Source: Anaerolineae bacterium (GTDB taxonomy: Bacteria; Chloroflexota; Anaerolineae; 4572-78). Taken from it: DNA of 10,173 nt. The translations under genes were made by a program, and so were the position numbers. Positions 1 through 6,504 of the stretch are shown in pieces. Position 1 is the first letter of the stretch. Each line of letters begins with the position of its first letter. The stretch covers positions 1 through 10,173 of the forward strand of contig JALVZI010000260.1 of assembly GCA_027022125.1 (NCBI GenBank), given 5' to 3'. Under the pieces are notes generated by a model. The model made no database searches, was not told the origin of the DNA, and saw only the letters and a program-made list of their open reading frames with translations.

Positions 1-244
1 ATCGAACACCTGTCAAATCTCAAACTGCGTAAGGTGAGAAAGTAACTTGATACAATGAGCGTATCTCGAAAATACATCTTTGGTCGAAAACTAATTGGAC
101 ATTACTTGTGCTGATATATTCCGACAAACGCTCATTTTAATGTAATGAAATTCACCGCAAAGGGGGTGGTCGCTGCACAAAACAGATGCAATTGATTTTT
201 GATTTGTAAACAATTTTCAAAGATGAAAATCTTGGGGAGGAAAA

Positions 245-1534
245 ATGAAACGTATTATTTTGTTAATTGCTTTACTTGTTACTCTGGTTCTCAGTGCGGC
301 ATGTGGCGGCAAAACCGCTGACACATCCGGCGGCAGTAGCAGTTCGTCGGGTGGCGCAACAAAAACCGTGGTTATCGGTTATACCGCTTCGAAAACCGGC
401 AAGTACGAAGTTTCGTCGCGCGGGCAAACCCGTGGGTTCGAATTGTGGCTTGAACAGGTTAACAAAGACGGTATCAAATTGTCCAACGGCACAGTCGTAA
501 AATTTGAAGCAAAAACCTACGATGACGAAAGCGCCAAAGAACGTGTGCAGTTGCTGTACACCCAGTTAATTGACCAAGACAAAGCAGACTTTATGATTAG
601 CCCGTACAGTAGCGGGTTAACCGACGCCGCTGCCGTGATTGCCGAACAAAAAGGCAAAGTGATGATTACCACCGGCGCGGCTTCGGATGCCACCTACAAA
701 AAAGGTCTCACCTCTATTTTCCAACTGTACACACCCTCCAGCCGGTATCTCACCGGGGCGGTTGACCTGCTGGCAAATGTTGACCCCAATGCCAAAAAAA
801 TCGCTATTGTGTATGAAAATGCGAAATTTGCGACGGGCGTAGCCGAAGCCGCCAAAGCCTATGCGGAAAGCAAAGGTTATGATGTGGTGCTGTTTGAAGG
901 CTACGACGGCGAAACCACCGACTTTGCACCCTTCATCAACAAAATTACTGCAGCCAAACCCGACGCCATTATGGGTGGCGGTCACTTTAACGATGGCAGC
1001 ACTTTTGCCCGCCAGTTGTTTGAAAAAGGCGCCGACCCCAAAATGCTGGCGTTGCTGGTTGCCCCGCCGGAATTGAAATTCGCCGATTTGGGCGATGCCG
1101 CAGTGGGCGTGATTGGTCCCAGCCAGTGGGAACCGAAAGCCAATTACAGCGAAGCCTCTGCCAAAAAAGCGGGTCTGGATTGGTTTGGTCCTTCGGTGAG
1201 CGATTTTACCGCTGCCTACAAAGCCAAATACAACGAAGAACCGGGCTACCATGCCGCCGGCGGATACGCCGCAGGTTTGATGCTGCAATACGCCATCCAA
1301 AAAGCCGATTCGGTTGACCCGGAAAAAGTGAAAGAAGCCCTGAACAACCTCGACGTGATGATTTTCTTCGGGCACATCAAATTCGACAACACCCCCGATG
1401 CCCACGGCTTGCAAGTTGCTCACGACATGGTTTATGTCCAATGGCAAAAAGACAGCAGCGGCAACTTGGTTAAAGAAGTTGTCTGGCCCCTGGAAGGCAA
1501 ATCTGCTGACCCAATCTATCCGTTGGCAAAATAG
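245..1534 (+). CDS. livK: HAAT-family ABC transporter substrate-binding lipoprotein (LivK/LivJ-like)
   Basis: This is the extracytoplasmic solute-binding subunit of a branched-chain amino acid type (HAAT) ABC importer. The 429-residue protein begins with a signal peptide (KR then a hydrophobic run to about residue 19) and a lipobox-like SAAC with lipidation expected at Cys20. A Ser/Gly-rich tether follows (about residues 25-38), then a Peripla_BP_6 fold from about residue 41 (VVIGYTASKTGKY). The segments YDDES and PYSSGLT are typical of this family. ATG 245 is preceded by GGGGAGG at 234-240. The gene is first in a five-gene operon and is separated from livH by a large stem-loop, which fits higher expression of the binding protein than of the membrane parts. 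Members also bind amides, urea or aromatic acids, so the ligand is not certain. Confidence 0.93.
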   Translation: MKRIILLIALLVTLVLSAACGGKTADTSGGSSSSSGGATKTVVIGYTASKTGKYEVSSRGQTRGFELWLEQVNKDGIKLSNGTVVKFEAKTYDDESAKERVQLLYTQLIDQDKADFMISPYSSGLTDAAAVIAEQKGKVMITTGAASDATYKKGLTSIFQLYTPSSRYLTGAVDLLANVDPNAKKIAIVYENAKFATGVAEAAKAYAESKGYDVVLFEGYDGETTDFAPFINKITAAKPDAIMGGGHFNDGSTFARQLFEKGADPKMLALLVAPPELKFADLGDAAVGVIGPSQWEPKANYSEASAKKAGLDWFGPSVSDFTAAYKAKYNEEPGYHAAGGYAAGLMLQYAIQKADSVDPEKVKEALNNLDVMIFFGHIKFDNTPDAHGLQVAHDMVYVQWQKDSSGNLVKEVVWPLEGKSADPIYPLAK

Positions 1535-1553
1535 TTAAACGAAACAAATAGCA

Positions 1554-1597
1554 TTGCGGGGGCAATTGGCGCGTACCTGTGCCGATTGTTCCCGCAA
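1554..1597 (+). promoter_or_regulatory. Intercistronic stem-loop between livK and livH
   Basis: Arms TTGCGGGGGCAATTGGC (1554-1570) and GCCGATTGTTCCCGCAA (1581-1597) pair over 17 bp, including three G-U pairs, around a 10-nt loop. No U-tract follows, so this is not a standard intrinsic terminator. Hairpins in this position, after the binding-protein gene of ABC operons, are known to block 3' exonucleases and raise the level of the upstream message; that role is inferred here. The livH Shine-Dalgarno TAGGAG lies only 5 nt after the stem, so the hairpin might also limit access to it. Confidence 0.8.
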
Positions 1598-1614
1598 AAT
1601 ATAGGAGTTAACTT

Positions 1615-2475
1615 ATGGACCATCTTGTTGCTTCTTTAGCCGATGGCCTATTATTGGGGTTTGTCTACGGGTTGGCGGCAATGGGGTTAACCCTCATTTT
1701 CGGGGTGATGGATGTCATCAATTTGGCGCACGGACCGCTCATCGCGTTAGGTATGTTTGGCTTGCTGTTGTTTGCCGGTGCAAATGGACTGGGGTTGCAC
1801 CCGTATGTCGCGCTGATGCTGGTGGCAATAGTCGGCTTAATTTTTGGGGTGATTATCTATTATATTGCCGTGCGCCGCGTGCTCGATGCGCCCCATCTTT
1901 CCTCGCTATTGGCAACCTTTTCCATCAATATGATGATAATTGGGGTTGGCACGGCTGTGTTCACCACGTCTCCGCAGAATGTTGAATTTTCTCTCGGCAG
2001 CCTTCAACTTGGCTCGGTGACGCTGCTGGGAACGCGATTGGTGGCGGCGCTGATAGCGCTGTTTGTCACGGCGATGCTCTACCTGTTTCTATATCGAACG
2101 CCGCCCGGAAAAGCAATCCGCGCGGTTGCCAACAACCGCGCCGCGGCAGAGTTGATGGGCATCCCGTCTGACCAAACGCTGGCGCTCAGTTTTGGCATCG
2201 GCGCCATGCTGGCGATGCTTTCCGGCGGGTTGATTGCCACTTTCTTCTCGTTCAGCATTCTTTCCGGTAGCGTTTACGAATTGAAAAGTTTTGTGATTGT
2301 GGTTTTGGGCGGTTTGGGCAACCCGACCGGCGCACTGCTGGGTGGGTTGATTTTAGGCGCGCTGGAAGGCATTGTACCGACGTTTATGCCCGTCAGTTGG
2401 GTTCCGGTTATTGAATTTGTGCTTTTTGTAGTCATCCTGCTGGTTCGCCCCAGCGGCTTGTTGGGAGAACGTTGA
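1615..2475 (+). CDS. livH: HAAT-family ABC transporter permease LivH
   Basis: First of two membrane subunits of the importer, 286 residues and strongly hydrophobic. The N-terminal block GLTLIFGVMDVINLAHG is the conserved LivH signature. The cytoplasmic loop GKAIRAVANNRAAAELMGI, roughly residues 164-182, is the segment that contacts the ATPase subunits in this family. The end, VRPSGLLGER, is also typical. ATG 1615 follows TAGGAG (1602-1607) with a 7-nt gap. The stop at 2473-2475 is 1 nt before the livM start, so the two permeases are translationally coupled. Length and organisation are normal for the family. Confidence 0.95.
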   Translation: MDHLVASLADGLLLGFVYGLAAMGLTLIFGVMDVINLAHGPLIALGMFGLLLFAGANGLGLHPYVALMLVAIVGLIFGVIIYYIAVRRVLDAPHLSSLLATFSINMMIIGVGTAVFTTSPQNVEFSLGSLQLGSVTLLGTRLVAALIALFVTAMLYLFLYRTPPGKAIRAVANNRAAAELMGIPSDQTLALSFGIGAMLAMLSGGLIATFFSFSILSGSVYELKSFVIVVLGGLGNPTGALLGGLILGALEGIVPTFMPVSWVPVIEFVLFVVILLVRPSGLLGER

Positions 2476-2476
2476 T

Positions 2477-3445
2477 ATGAATAGCTGGAAATATCCTGCT
2501 TTTTGGATTGCGCTGCTGTTGGTTATCATCGGCGGATTGCTCCCGGTAATCACCGGTTCCAACATTATGCGCGAAAATATGTTCCTGATTTTGCTGTCGG
2601 TGGCGTTGGCATCCAGTTTGAACATTTTGCTGGGTTATGCCGGGTATGTCAGTTTTGGACATATTGTATTCTTTGGGGTAGGGGGGTACATCGGTTTTTA
2701 TTTGCTGGCGGTGCAAAATACGCCGCTGTGGCTGGCGATTATCGCCGGCGGTATTGCCTCGGCGGTGCTGGCGTGGCTGCTGGGCGCGGCGATACTCCGT
2801 TTGCGCGGCGCATACTTTGCGCTGGCAACCATCGGCGTTAACGAAGCGGTGCGCACCTTCATCAACAATTTTGGTCCGCTCGGTGGTCCCATCGGGATGG
2901 AGGTGAATTTTTCCATCTACCGGCAATATGGCGGCGCGGCAACCATGCAGTGGACAACGTATTGGATAGTGTTGGGATTGACCATCGCTGCAATTGTGCT
3001 GAGTTATGCCGTGAAGTTCTCTCGGTTCGGGCTGGGGCTGATGGCAATCCGCGAGGATGAAGATGCCGCCATGGTGATGGGGGTTCGCACCCCCAGCGCC
3101 AAAACGATGGCATATGTGCTTTCAGCGATTATCCCCGGTATGATGGGGGTCATCTTCTTTTTCCGCAACAGCAGTATTGAGCCGCACGAAGCCTTCCGGC
3201 TGACCCGTTCCATCGAAATGATTGTGATGGTGATGTTGGGCGGGCAAGGCACAGTGCAGGGTCCGCTGGTTGGTGCGGCACTGTACGAAGCCATCCGCAG
3301 TTTCTTGCTGACCAGTCCGCTATTCAAAGACTTGCAATTGGCATTTGCCGGGTTACTATTGCTGCTGATTATCTTGTTTGTCCCCTCTGGGGTTGTTGGC
3401 TGGTTGCGCAGTCGGTATAGAAAACTTTGGAGGGTGTTAGAATGA
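2477..3445 (+). CDS. livM: HAAT-family ABC transporter permease LivM
   Basis: Second membrane subunit, 322 residues with multiple hydrophobic segments. Family landmarks are LNILLGYAGYVSFGHIVFFG near the N-terminus (LivM-type permease start) and the ATPase-contact loop FGLGLMAIREDEDAAMVMGV. The C-terminal part carries MLGGQGTVQGPLVGA, equivalent to the LGGLGN-PTGALLG block of LivH. The start ATG 2477 has GGGAGAA (2463-2469) upstream, inside the end of livH. The stop TGA (3443-3445) overlaps the livG start as ATGA. It pairs with LivH to form the translocation channel. Confidence 0.95.
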   Translation: MNSWKYPAFWIALLLVIIGGLLPVITGSNIMRENMFLILLSVALASSLNILLGYAGYVSFGHIVFFGVGGYIGFYLLAVQNTPLWLAIIAGGIASAVLAWLLGAAILRLRGAYFALATIGVNEAVRTFINNFGPLGGPIGMEVNFSIYRQYGGAATMQWTTYWIVLGLTIAAIVLSYAVKFSRFGLGLMAIREDEDAAMVMGVRTPSAKTMAYVLSAIIPGMMGVIFFFRNSSIEPHEAFRLTRSIEMIVMVMLGGQGTVQGPLVGAALYEAIRSFLLTSPLFKDLQLAFAGLLLLLIILFVPSGVVGWLRSRYRKLWRVLE

Positions 3446-4215
3446 TGGCACAAGTAGAAAATATTCTGCAGGTAAAAGGTGTCACCAAACGCTTTGGCGG
3501 ACTGACCGCAGTGAACAACGTCACATTCGACCTGCCGCGCGGGCAAATTTTGGGGCTGATTGGTCCCAACGGCGCCGGAAAAACCACGCTGTTCAATGTT
3601 ATCAACGGCGTGTATGCCCCCACCGAAGGGCACGTCATCTTTAAAGGAACCGACATCAGTGGTTGGCAACCGTATGACGTGGTGAAATTGGGATTGGCGC
3701 GCACTCACCAAATTGTTCGTCCGCTGAACGATTTGACCGTGCTGGAAAATGTGATGGCTGGCGCGTGTTACGGGCACGAGAACCGTCCGCTGAAAGAGGC
3801 GCAGGTTATCGCCGATGAAGTAATGGAATTTTTGGGGTTGGCAGAACGCCGCGATATGCTTGCCGGCAGTTTGAATGTCGCGCAGAAAAAACGGCTGGAA
3901 ATGGCGCGCGCGCTGGCTTCGCGCCCGTATATGATGTTGCTGGACGAAGTGCTTGCCGGATTGAACCCCACCGAAATTGCCGAAATGGTCGAAGTGGTGC
4001 TGAAAATCCGCGAGCAGGGCGTAACCATCCTCATCATCGAACACGTTATGCACGCTCTGATGAACGTATCCGACCGCGTTATTGTGCTGGATTACGGGCA
4101 ACTCATCGCCGAAGGCTCGCCGGAAGAAATTGCCAACAACCCGAAAGTGATTGAAGCCTATCTCGGCGACCCGGATTTGGCGAAACGACTTATGGAAAAC
4201 GCTGATGGAGACTAA
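3442..4215 (+). CDS. livG: HAAT-family ABC transporter ATPase LivG
   Basis: One of the two ATP-hydrolysing subunits, 257 residues from the chosen ATG 3442, which overlaps the livM stop (ATGA) and follows GGAGGG (3429-3434) by 7 nt. An upstream in-frame TTG at 3427 would sit on the ribosome-binding site and is less likely; ATG 3445 is an equal alternative. Walker A is GPNGAGKTT at about residues 41-49. The ABC signature reads LNVAQKKRLEMARAL, not LSGGQ, and Walker B is MMLLDEVLAGLNP with DEV where many LivG proteins have DEP. The H-loop is IIEHV. From memory, a LivG subgroup with VAQ/LAQ signatures and DEVMAGLNP exists, so the variation probably does not mean loss of function. Confidence 0.94.
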   Translation: MMAQVENILQVKGVTKRFGGLTAVNNVTFDLPRGQILGLIGPNGAGKTTLFNVINGVYAPTEGHVIFKGTDISGWQPYDVVKLGLARTHQIVRPLNDLTVLENVMAGACYGHENRPLKEAQVIADEVMEFLGLAERRDMLAGSLNVAQKKRLEMARALASRPYMMLLDEVLAGLNPTEIAEMVEVVLKIREQGVTILIIEHVMHALMNVSDRVIVLDYGQLIAEGSPEEIANNPKVIEAYLGDPDLAKRLMENADGD

Positions 4216-4218
4216 CCG

Positions 4219-4929
4219 ATGACTGTATTAGATGTTAATGGAATTGCATCCGGTTATGGCGAAGTGCAAATTTTGTGGAACACGTCCATAAAACTGGAAA
4301 AAGGAAAACTCACGTCGCTGGTTGGCTCTAATGGCGTTGGCAAAACCACGCTATTGCGCACCGTCATGGGGCTGATAAAACCGTGGCAGGGTTCGGTAAC
4401 GTTCAACGGCAAAGACATCACCCGTATGTCGCCGCACGCCAAAGCCGCCAACGGCATCGTGCTGGTTCCGGAAGGGCGACAACTGTTCACCGATATGAGC
4501 GTGTACGAAAATTTGGAAATGGGCGCGTTCACCAAACGGGCAAAAGCACGCTTCGATGAAAATTTGGAAAAAGTGTACGAAATGTTCCCCCGCCTGAAAG
4601 AACGCGCCGACCAGAAAACCGGCACGTTATCTGGCGGCGAGCAGCAAATGGTGGCTGTGGGGCGCGGGTTGATGGCTGACCCGGAAGTGCTGATGATTGA
4701 CGAACTTTCGCTGGGGCTGGCGCCGTTTTTGGTGCTAGACCTGTTTGAAATTTTGCGTCGCCTGCGAAAAGAAGGGCTGACCATGCTGCTGGTTGAGCAG
4801 AACGTCCAAATGGCGCTGGCGGTCAGCGATTACGCCTACGTGCTCGCCGATGGCAAAGTGGAAATCGAAGGTCCATCGCGGGAAGTTGCCGCCAACCCCA
4901 AAGTCAGAGAGGCATATTTGGGGATTTGA
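4219..4929 (+). CDS. livF: HAAT-family ABC transporter ATPase LivF
   Basis: Second ATPase subunit, 236 residues, last gene of the importer operon. Motifs are Walker A GSNGVGKTT, a canonical signature LSGGEQQMVAVGRGLM, Walker B VLMIDELSLGLAP, and LLVEQNVQMAL, where LivF proteins normally have VEQN in place of the H-loop histidine. ATG 4219 follows GGAG (4207-4210), and the livG stop is only 3 nt upstream. A strong terminator follows the TGA stop at 4927-4929. LivG carries the unusual signature and LivF the canonical one, so the two ATP sites are probably not identical. Confidence 0.95.
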   Translation: MTVLDVNGIASGYGEVQILWNTSIKLEKGKLTSLVGSNGVGKTTLLRTVMGLIKPWQGSVTFNGKDITRMSPHAKAANGIVLVPEGRQLFTDMSVYENLEMGAFTKRAKARFDENLEKVYEMFPRLKERADQKTGTLSGGEQQMVAVGRGLMADPEVLMIDELSLGLAPFLVLDLFEILRRLRKEGLTMLLVEQNVQMALAVSDYAYVLADGKVEIEGPSREVAANPKVREAYLGI

Positions 4930-4943
4930 TTGTCGCAACAACC

Positions 4944-4990
4944 AAAAACGTCCATCGCCCACAATTGTGGTGCCGGATGGACGTTTTTTT
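4944..4990 (+). terminator. Intrinsic terminator of the liv operon
   Basis: Arms AAAAACGTCCATC (4944-4956) and GATGGACGTTTTT (4976-4988) pair perfectly over 13 bp, and the T run continues to 4990. The loop holds a second small palindrome, CCACAATTGTGG (4959-4970). The A-run on the 5' arm means the structure could also stop transcription on the other strand. It begins 15 nt after livF. Confidence 0.9.
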
Positions 4991-5006
4991 ATTTAAATGG
5001 TATAAC
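4978..5006 (+). promoter_or_regulatory. Candidate promoter for the Sec-PDO/glutaredoxin operon
   Basis: TGGACG (4978-4983) and TATAAC (5001-5006) are separated by 17 bp and resemble sigma-70 boxes; the -35 part overlaps the liv terminator. The -10 box is good and the -35 box is weak. The terminator upstream means the next operon needs its own promoter somewhere in 4991-5107, and this is the best candidate I see. Confidence 0.35.
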
Positions 5007-5107
5007 TGTGTAACCTTTTTGCGGATATTGCATCTAACAAATTGGGCAAGCATTCAACTGCCGATAGGTGCGGCAAAGTAACCCGAAATAAAAAAGGAGG
5101 CAAATTT

Positions 5108-5761
5108 ATGGGATTACTCAGAGACGAAGATCGTCAACATTTAATGAAAGAGTTTGAATCGTTAAAAGACCCGGTAAAACTGGTCGTTTTTACCCAAGAT
5201 TTTGAATGTCAGTATTGTAAAGAAACGCGGATGATTTCTGAAGAAGTGGCAGACTTGTCCGACAAAATTTCGGTGGAAGTGTACGATTTTGTGCAGGATA
5301 AAGAAATCGCCGAAACATACAATATCGACAAAATTCCTGCCACAGTCATTATGCGTGGCGGCGACAACCCCAAAGATTTCAACATTCGCTATTATGGTAT
5401 TCCTTCCGGTTACGAATTCAGTTCGGTAATCGAAGATATTATGATGATTTCCAGCGGCGAATCGGGTTTGTCGGCGGCTACCAAAGACTTTTTGGCAAAC
5501 CTGTCGGAACCGCTGCACCTGCAGGTGTATGTCACCCCCACTTGACCGTACTGTCCCCGGGCGGTTCGCCTGGCTCACCAAATGGCGCTGGAAAGCGACA
5601 AAGTACGCGGTGATATGGTAGAGGCAATTGAATTCCCGCACTTATCGAACAAATATCAAGTGCAGGGCGTGCCTCGTACGGTTATCAACGAAGTTGGCTT
5701 CCTTGAAGGGGCTGCACCTGAACAAATGCTTGTTGCCAAAATTAAAGAGGTTGTTGGTTAG
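5108..5761 (+). CDS. Selenocysteine-containing protein disulfide oxidoreductase (two-domain, glutaredoxin-like PDO), UGA read-through
   Basis: A cytoplasmic thiol-disulfide oxidoreductase of 217 residues made of two thioredoxin folds in tandem, the usual size for the archaeal/bacterial PDO family. Domain 1 carries C34-Q-Y-C37 and a cis-Pro loop DKIPATVI. Domain 2 begins VYVTPT, then TGA (5543-5545), then PYCPRAVRLAHQMA, exactly the family pattern VxVTPTCPYCP with the first cysteine codon replaced by TGA. I read it as Sec146, giving U-P-Y-C149, with cis-Pro189 in GVPRTVI. The frame continues 71 sense codons past the TGA to TAG (5759-5761). Start ATG 5108 follows AAGGAGG (5094-5100) by 7 nt; an earlier in-frame TTG at 5042 has no ribosome-binding site. 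A SECIS-like hairpin lies at 5557-5573. A glutaredoxin gene follows after 12 nt. A point-mutated pseudogene or a base error is the alternative. Confidence 0.9.
5557..5573 (+). promoter_or_regulatory. Bacterial SECIS-like hairpin for Sec146
   Basis: CCGGGCG (5557-5563) pairs with CGCCTGG (5567-5573) over 7 bp, one of them G-U, around a 3-nt loop GTT. Counting the U of UGA as 1, the loop G and U are at 22 and 23. In E. coli fdhF, the best-known bacterial SECIS, I count the essential loop G and U at 23 and 24. The hairpin lies inside the reading frame, as expected for bacterial SelB recognition. Confidence 0.8.
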
Positions 5762-5773
5762 CAGGAGGAAGAT

Positions 5774-6034
5774 ATGGCAAAAAGACCGGAACGCAAAAAA
5801 CAACCCAGAGTCATCGTTTTCTCGACACCCACTTGCAAATTTTGCAATGCCGCCAAGCGATACTTTCGCCAAAAAGGCGTGCGCTTCCGCGATGTAGATG
5901 TCTCGCGCGACCCCGCCGCCGCCCGCGATATGCAGCGTCGCAGCGGACAAATGGGTGTACCGGTCATTGATATTGGCGGACGGATTATCGTCGGTTTCGA
6001 CCGTCAAAAAATAGACCAATTACTTGGCTTATAA
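5774..6034 (+). CDS. Glutaredoxin-like protein, YruB/NrdH type
   Basis: A small single-domain redox protein of 86 residues with no signal or membrane segment, so probably cytoplasmic. The active site is C21-K-F-C24 in FSTPTCKFCNAAKRYF. The cis-Pro loop is MGVPVIDIGG, and the C-terminal IVGFDRQKIDQLLGL matches the YruB-type glutaredoxin-like family, whose members end in GFDxxKLxxLLG. A basic N-terminal tail (MAKRPERKKQPR) precedes the first strand. ATG 5774 follows AGGAGGA (5763-5769). The gene is 12 nt after the Sec-PDO stop with no terminator between them, so they are probably co-transcribed and could act in one electron-transfer chain (inferred). Both active-site positions are ordinary cysteines. 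Confidence 0.88.
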   Translation: MAKRPERKKQPRVIVFSTPTCKFCNAAKRYFRQKGVRFRDVDVSRDPAAARDMQRRSGQMGVPVIDIGGRIIVGFDRQKIDQLLGL

Positions 6035-6052
6035 TCAAAGTTTGTGTATAAT
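6024..6052 (+). promoter_or_regulatory. Sigma-70-type promoter of groES
   Basis: TTGGCT (6024-6029) and a perfect TATAAT (6047-6052) are 17 bp apart. The -35 box overlaps the last codons of the glutaredoxin gene. A transcript start around 6059 would put the CIRCE operator at the very beginning of the message, the common arrangement for HrcA-regulated genes. Confidence 0.8.
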
Positions 6053-6066
6053 TTGGCGGTGGGAAA

Positions 6067-6093
6067 TTAGCACTCTTTGCCAAAGAGTGCTAA
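6067..6093 (+). promoter_or_regulatory. CIRCE operator (HrcA binding site)
   Basis: TTAGCACTC (6067-6075), nine spacer bases, then GAGTGCTAA (6085-6093): a perfect match to the CIRCE consensus TTAGCACTC-N9-GAGTGCTAA. It lies just after the predicted start site of the groES promoter. It predicts an HrcA repressor elsewhere in the genome and derepression of groES on heat or misfolding stress. Confidence 0.97.
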
Positions 6094-6154
6094 AATATCT
6101 CCACAAAATTGAACGATAGTTTTTAAACACACAAAAATTGATGGAGGTAAAACT

Positions 6155-6427
6155 ATGACGAACATTGAACCACTAGGTGCCAGAATTTTGGTAAAAGTTG
6201 TCGAACAAGAAGCAAAAACCAGCAGTGGGATTCTGTTGCCCGAATCCGCCAAAGAAAAACCGCAAGAAGGTATCGTCGAAGCCCTCGGTAGCGAAGAAGA
6301 TTTGATGACCGACCTGAAAGTTGGCGACAAAGTGCTTTTTGCCAAATACAGCGGTACCGAAATTAAACAGGGTGATGACACCTACCTCATCCTGAATGAA
6401 GATGACATTTTGGCGCGCCTGAGCTAA
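6155..6427 (+). CDS. groES: Co-chaperonin GroES (Hsp10)
   Basis: The lid of the GroEL folding chamber, 90 residues, slightly shorter than the usual 95-97. It starts IEPLGARILVKVVEQEAKTSSGILLPESAKEKPQEGIV, where the early part is the first beta strand and TSSGILLPE lies in the mobile loop region that contacts GroEL; KVGDKVLFAKYSGTEIK and the C-terminal ILNEDDILARL are also family hallmarks. ATG 6155 follows GGAGG (6143-6147) by 7 nt. It has its own promoter, CIRCE operator and terminator, so it appears monocistronic. The usual downstream groEL is absent; a selenoprotein gene is next. Confidence 0.96.
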   Translation: MTNIEPLGARILVKVVEQEAKTSSGILLPESAKEKPQEGIVEALGSEEDLMTDLKVGDKVLFAKYSGTEIKQGDDTYLILNEDDILARLS

Positions 6428-6459
6428 CTCCGCCAAACGTCATTATTTAACAAACAACG

Positions 6460-6492
6460 CAGGGGCGGACTTTATGTTCGTCCCTGTTTTTT
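6460..6492 (+). terminator. Intrinsic terminator after groES
   Basis: CAGGGGCGGAC (6460-6470) pairs with GTTCGTCCCTG (6476-6486) over 11 bp, with three or fewer non-Watson-Crick pairs, around loop TTTAT. Six T follow (6487-6492). It ends only 12 nt before the ATG of the next gene. Confidence 0.88.
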
Positions 6493-6504
6493 GACTGTTG
6501 ATTT

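Noticed and set aside
1..45. Possible C-terminal end of an upstream gene (frame 1, ending in TAA at 43-45)
   Set aside because: Only 14 codons, other frames are open nearly as long, and no family can be recognised.
46..244. Promoter for the liv operon (TTGGAC at 95-100 with TATATT at 115-120)
   Set aside because: The 14-bp spacing is too short and no better pair of boxes stands out, so I cannot place the promoter.
617..1447. 276-residue minus-strand frame inside livK
   Set aside because: A mirror of the livK codon pattern with no recognisable domain.
5042..5107. Upstream in-frame TTG start for the Sec-PDO gene
   Set aside because: No ribosome-binding site precedes it, and a strong AAGGAGG sits 7 nt before ATG 5108.
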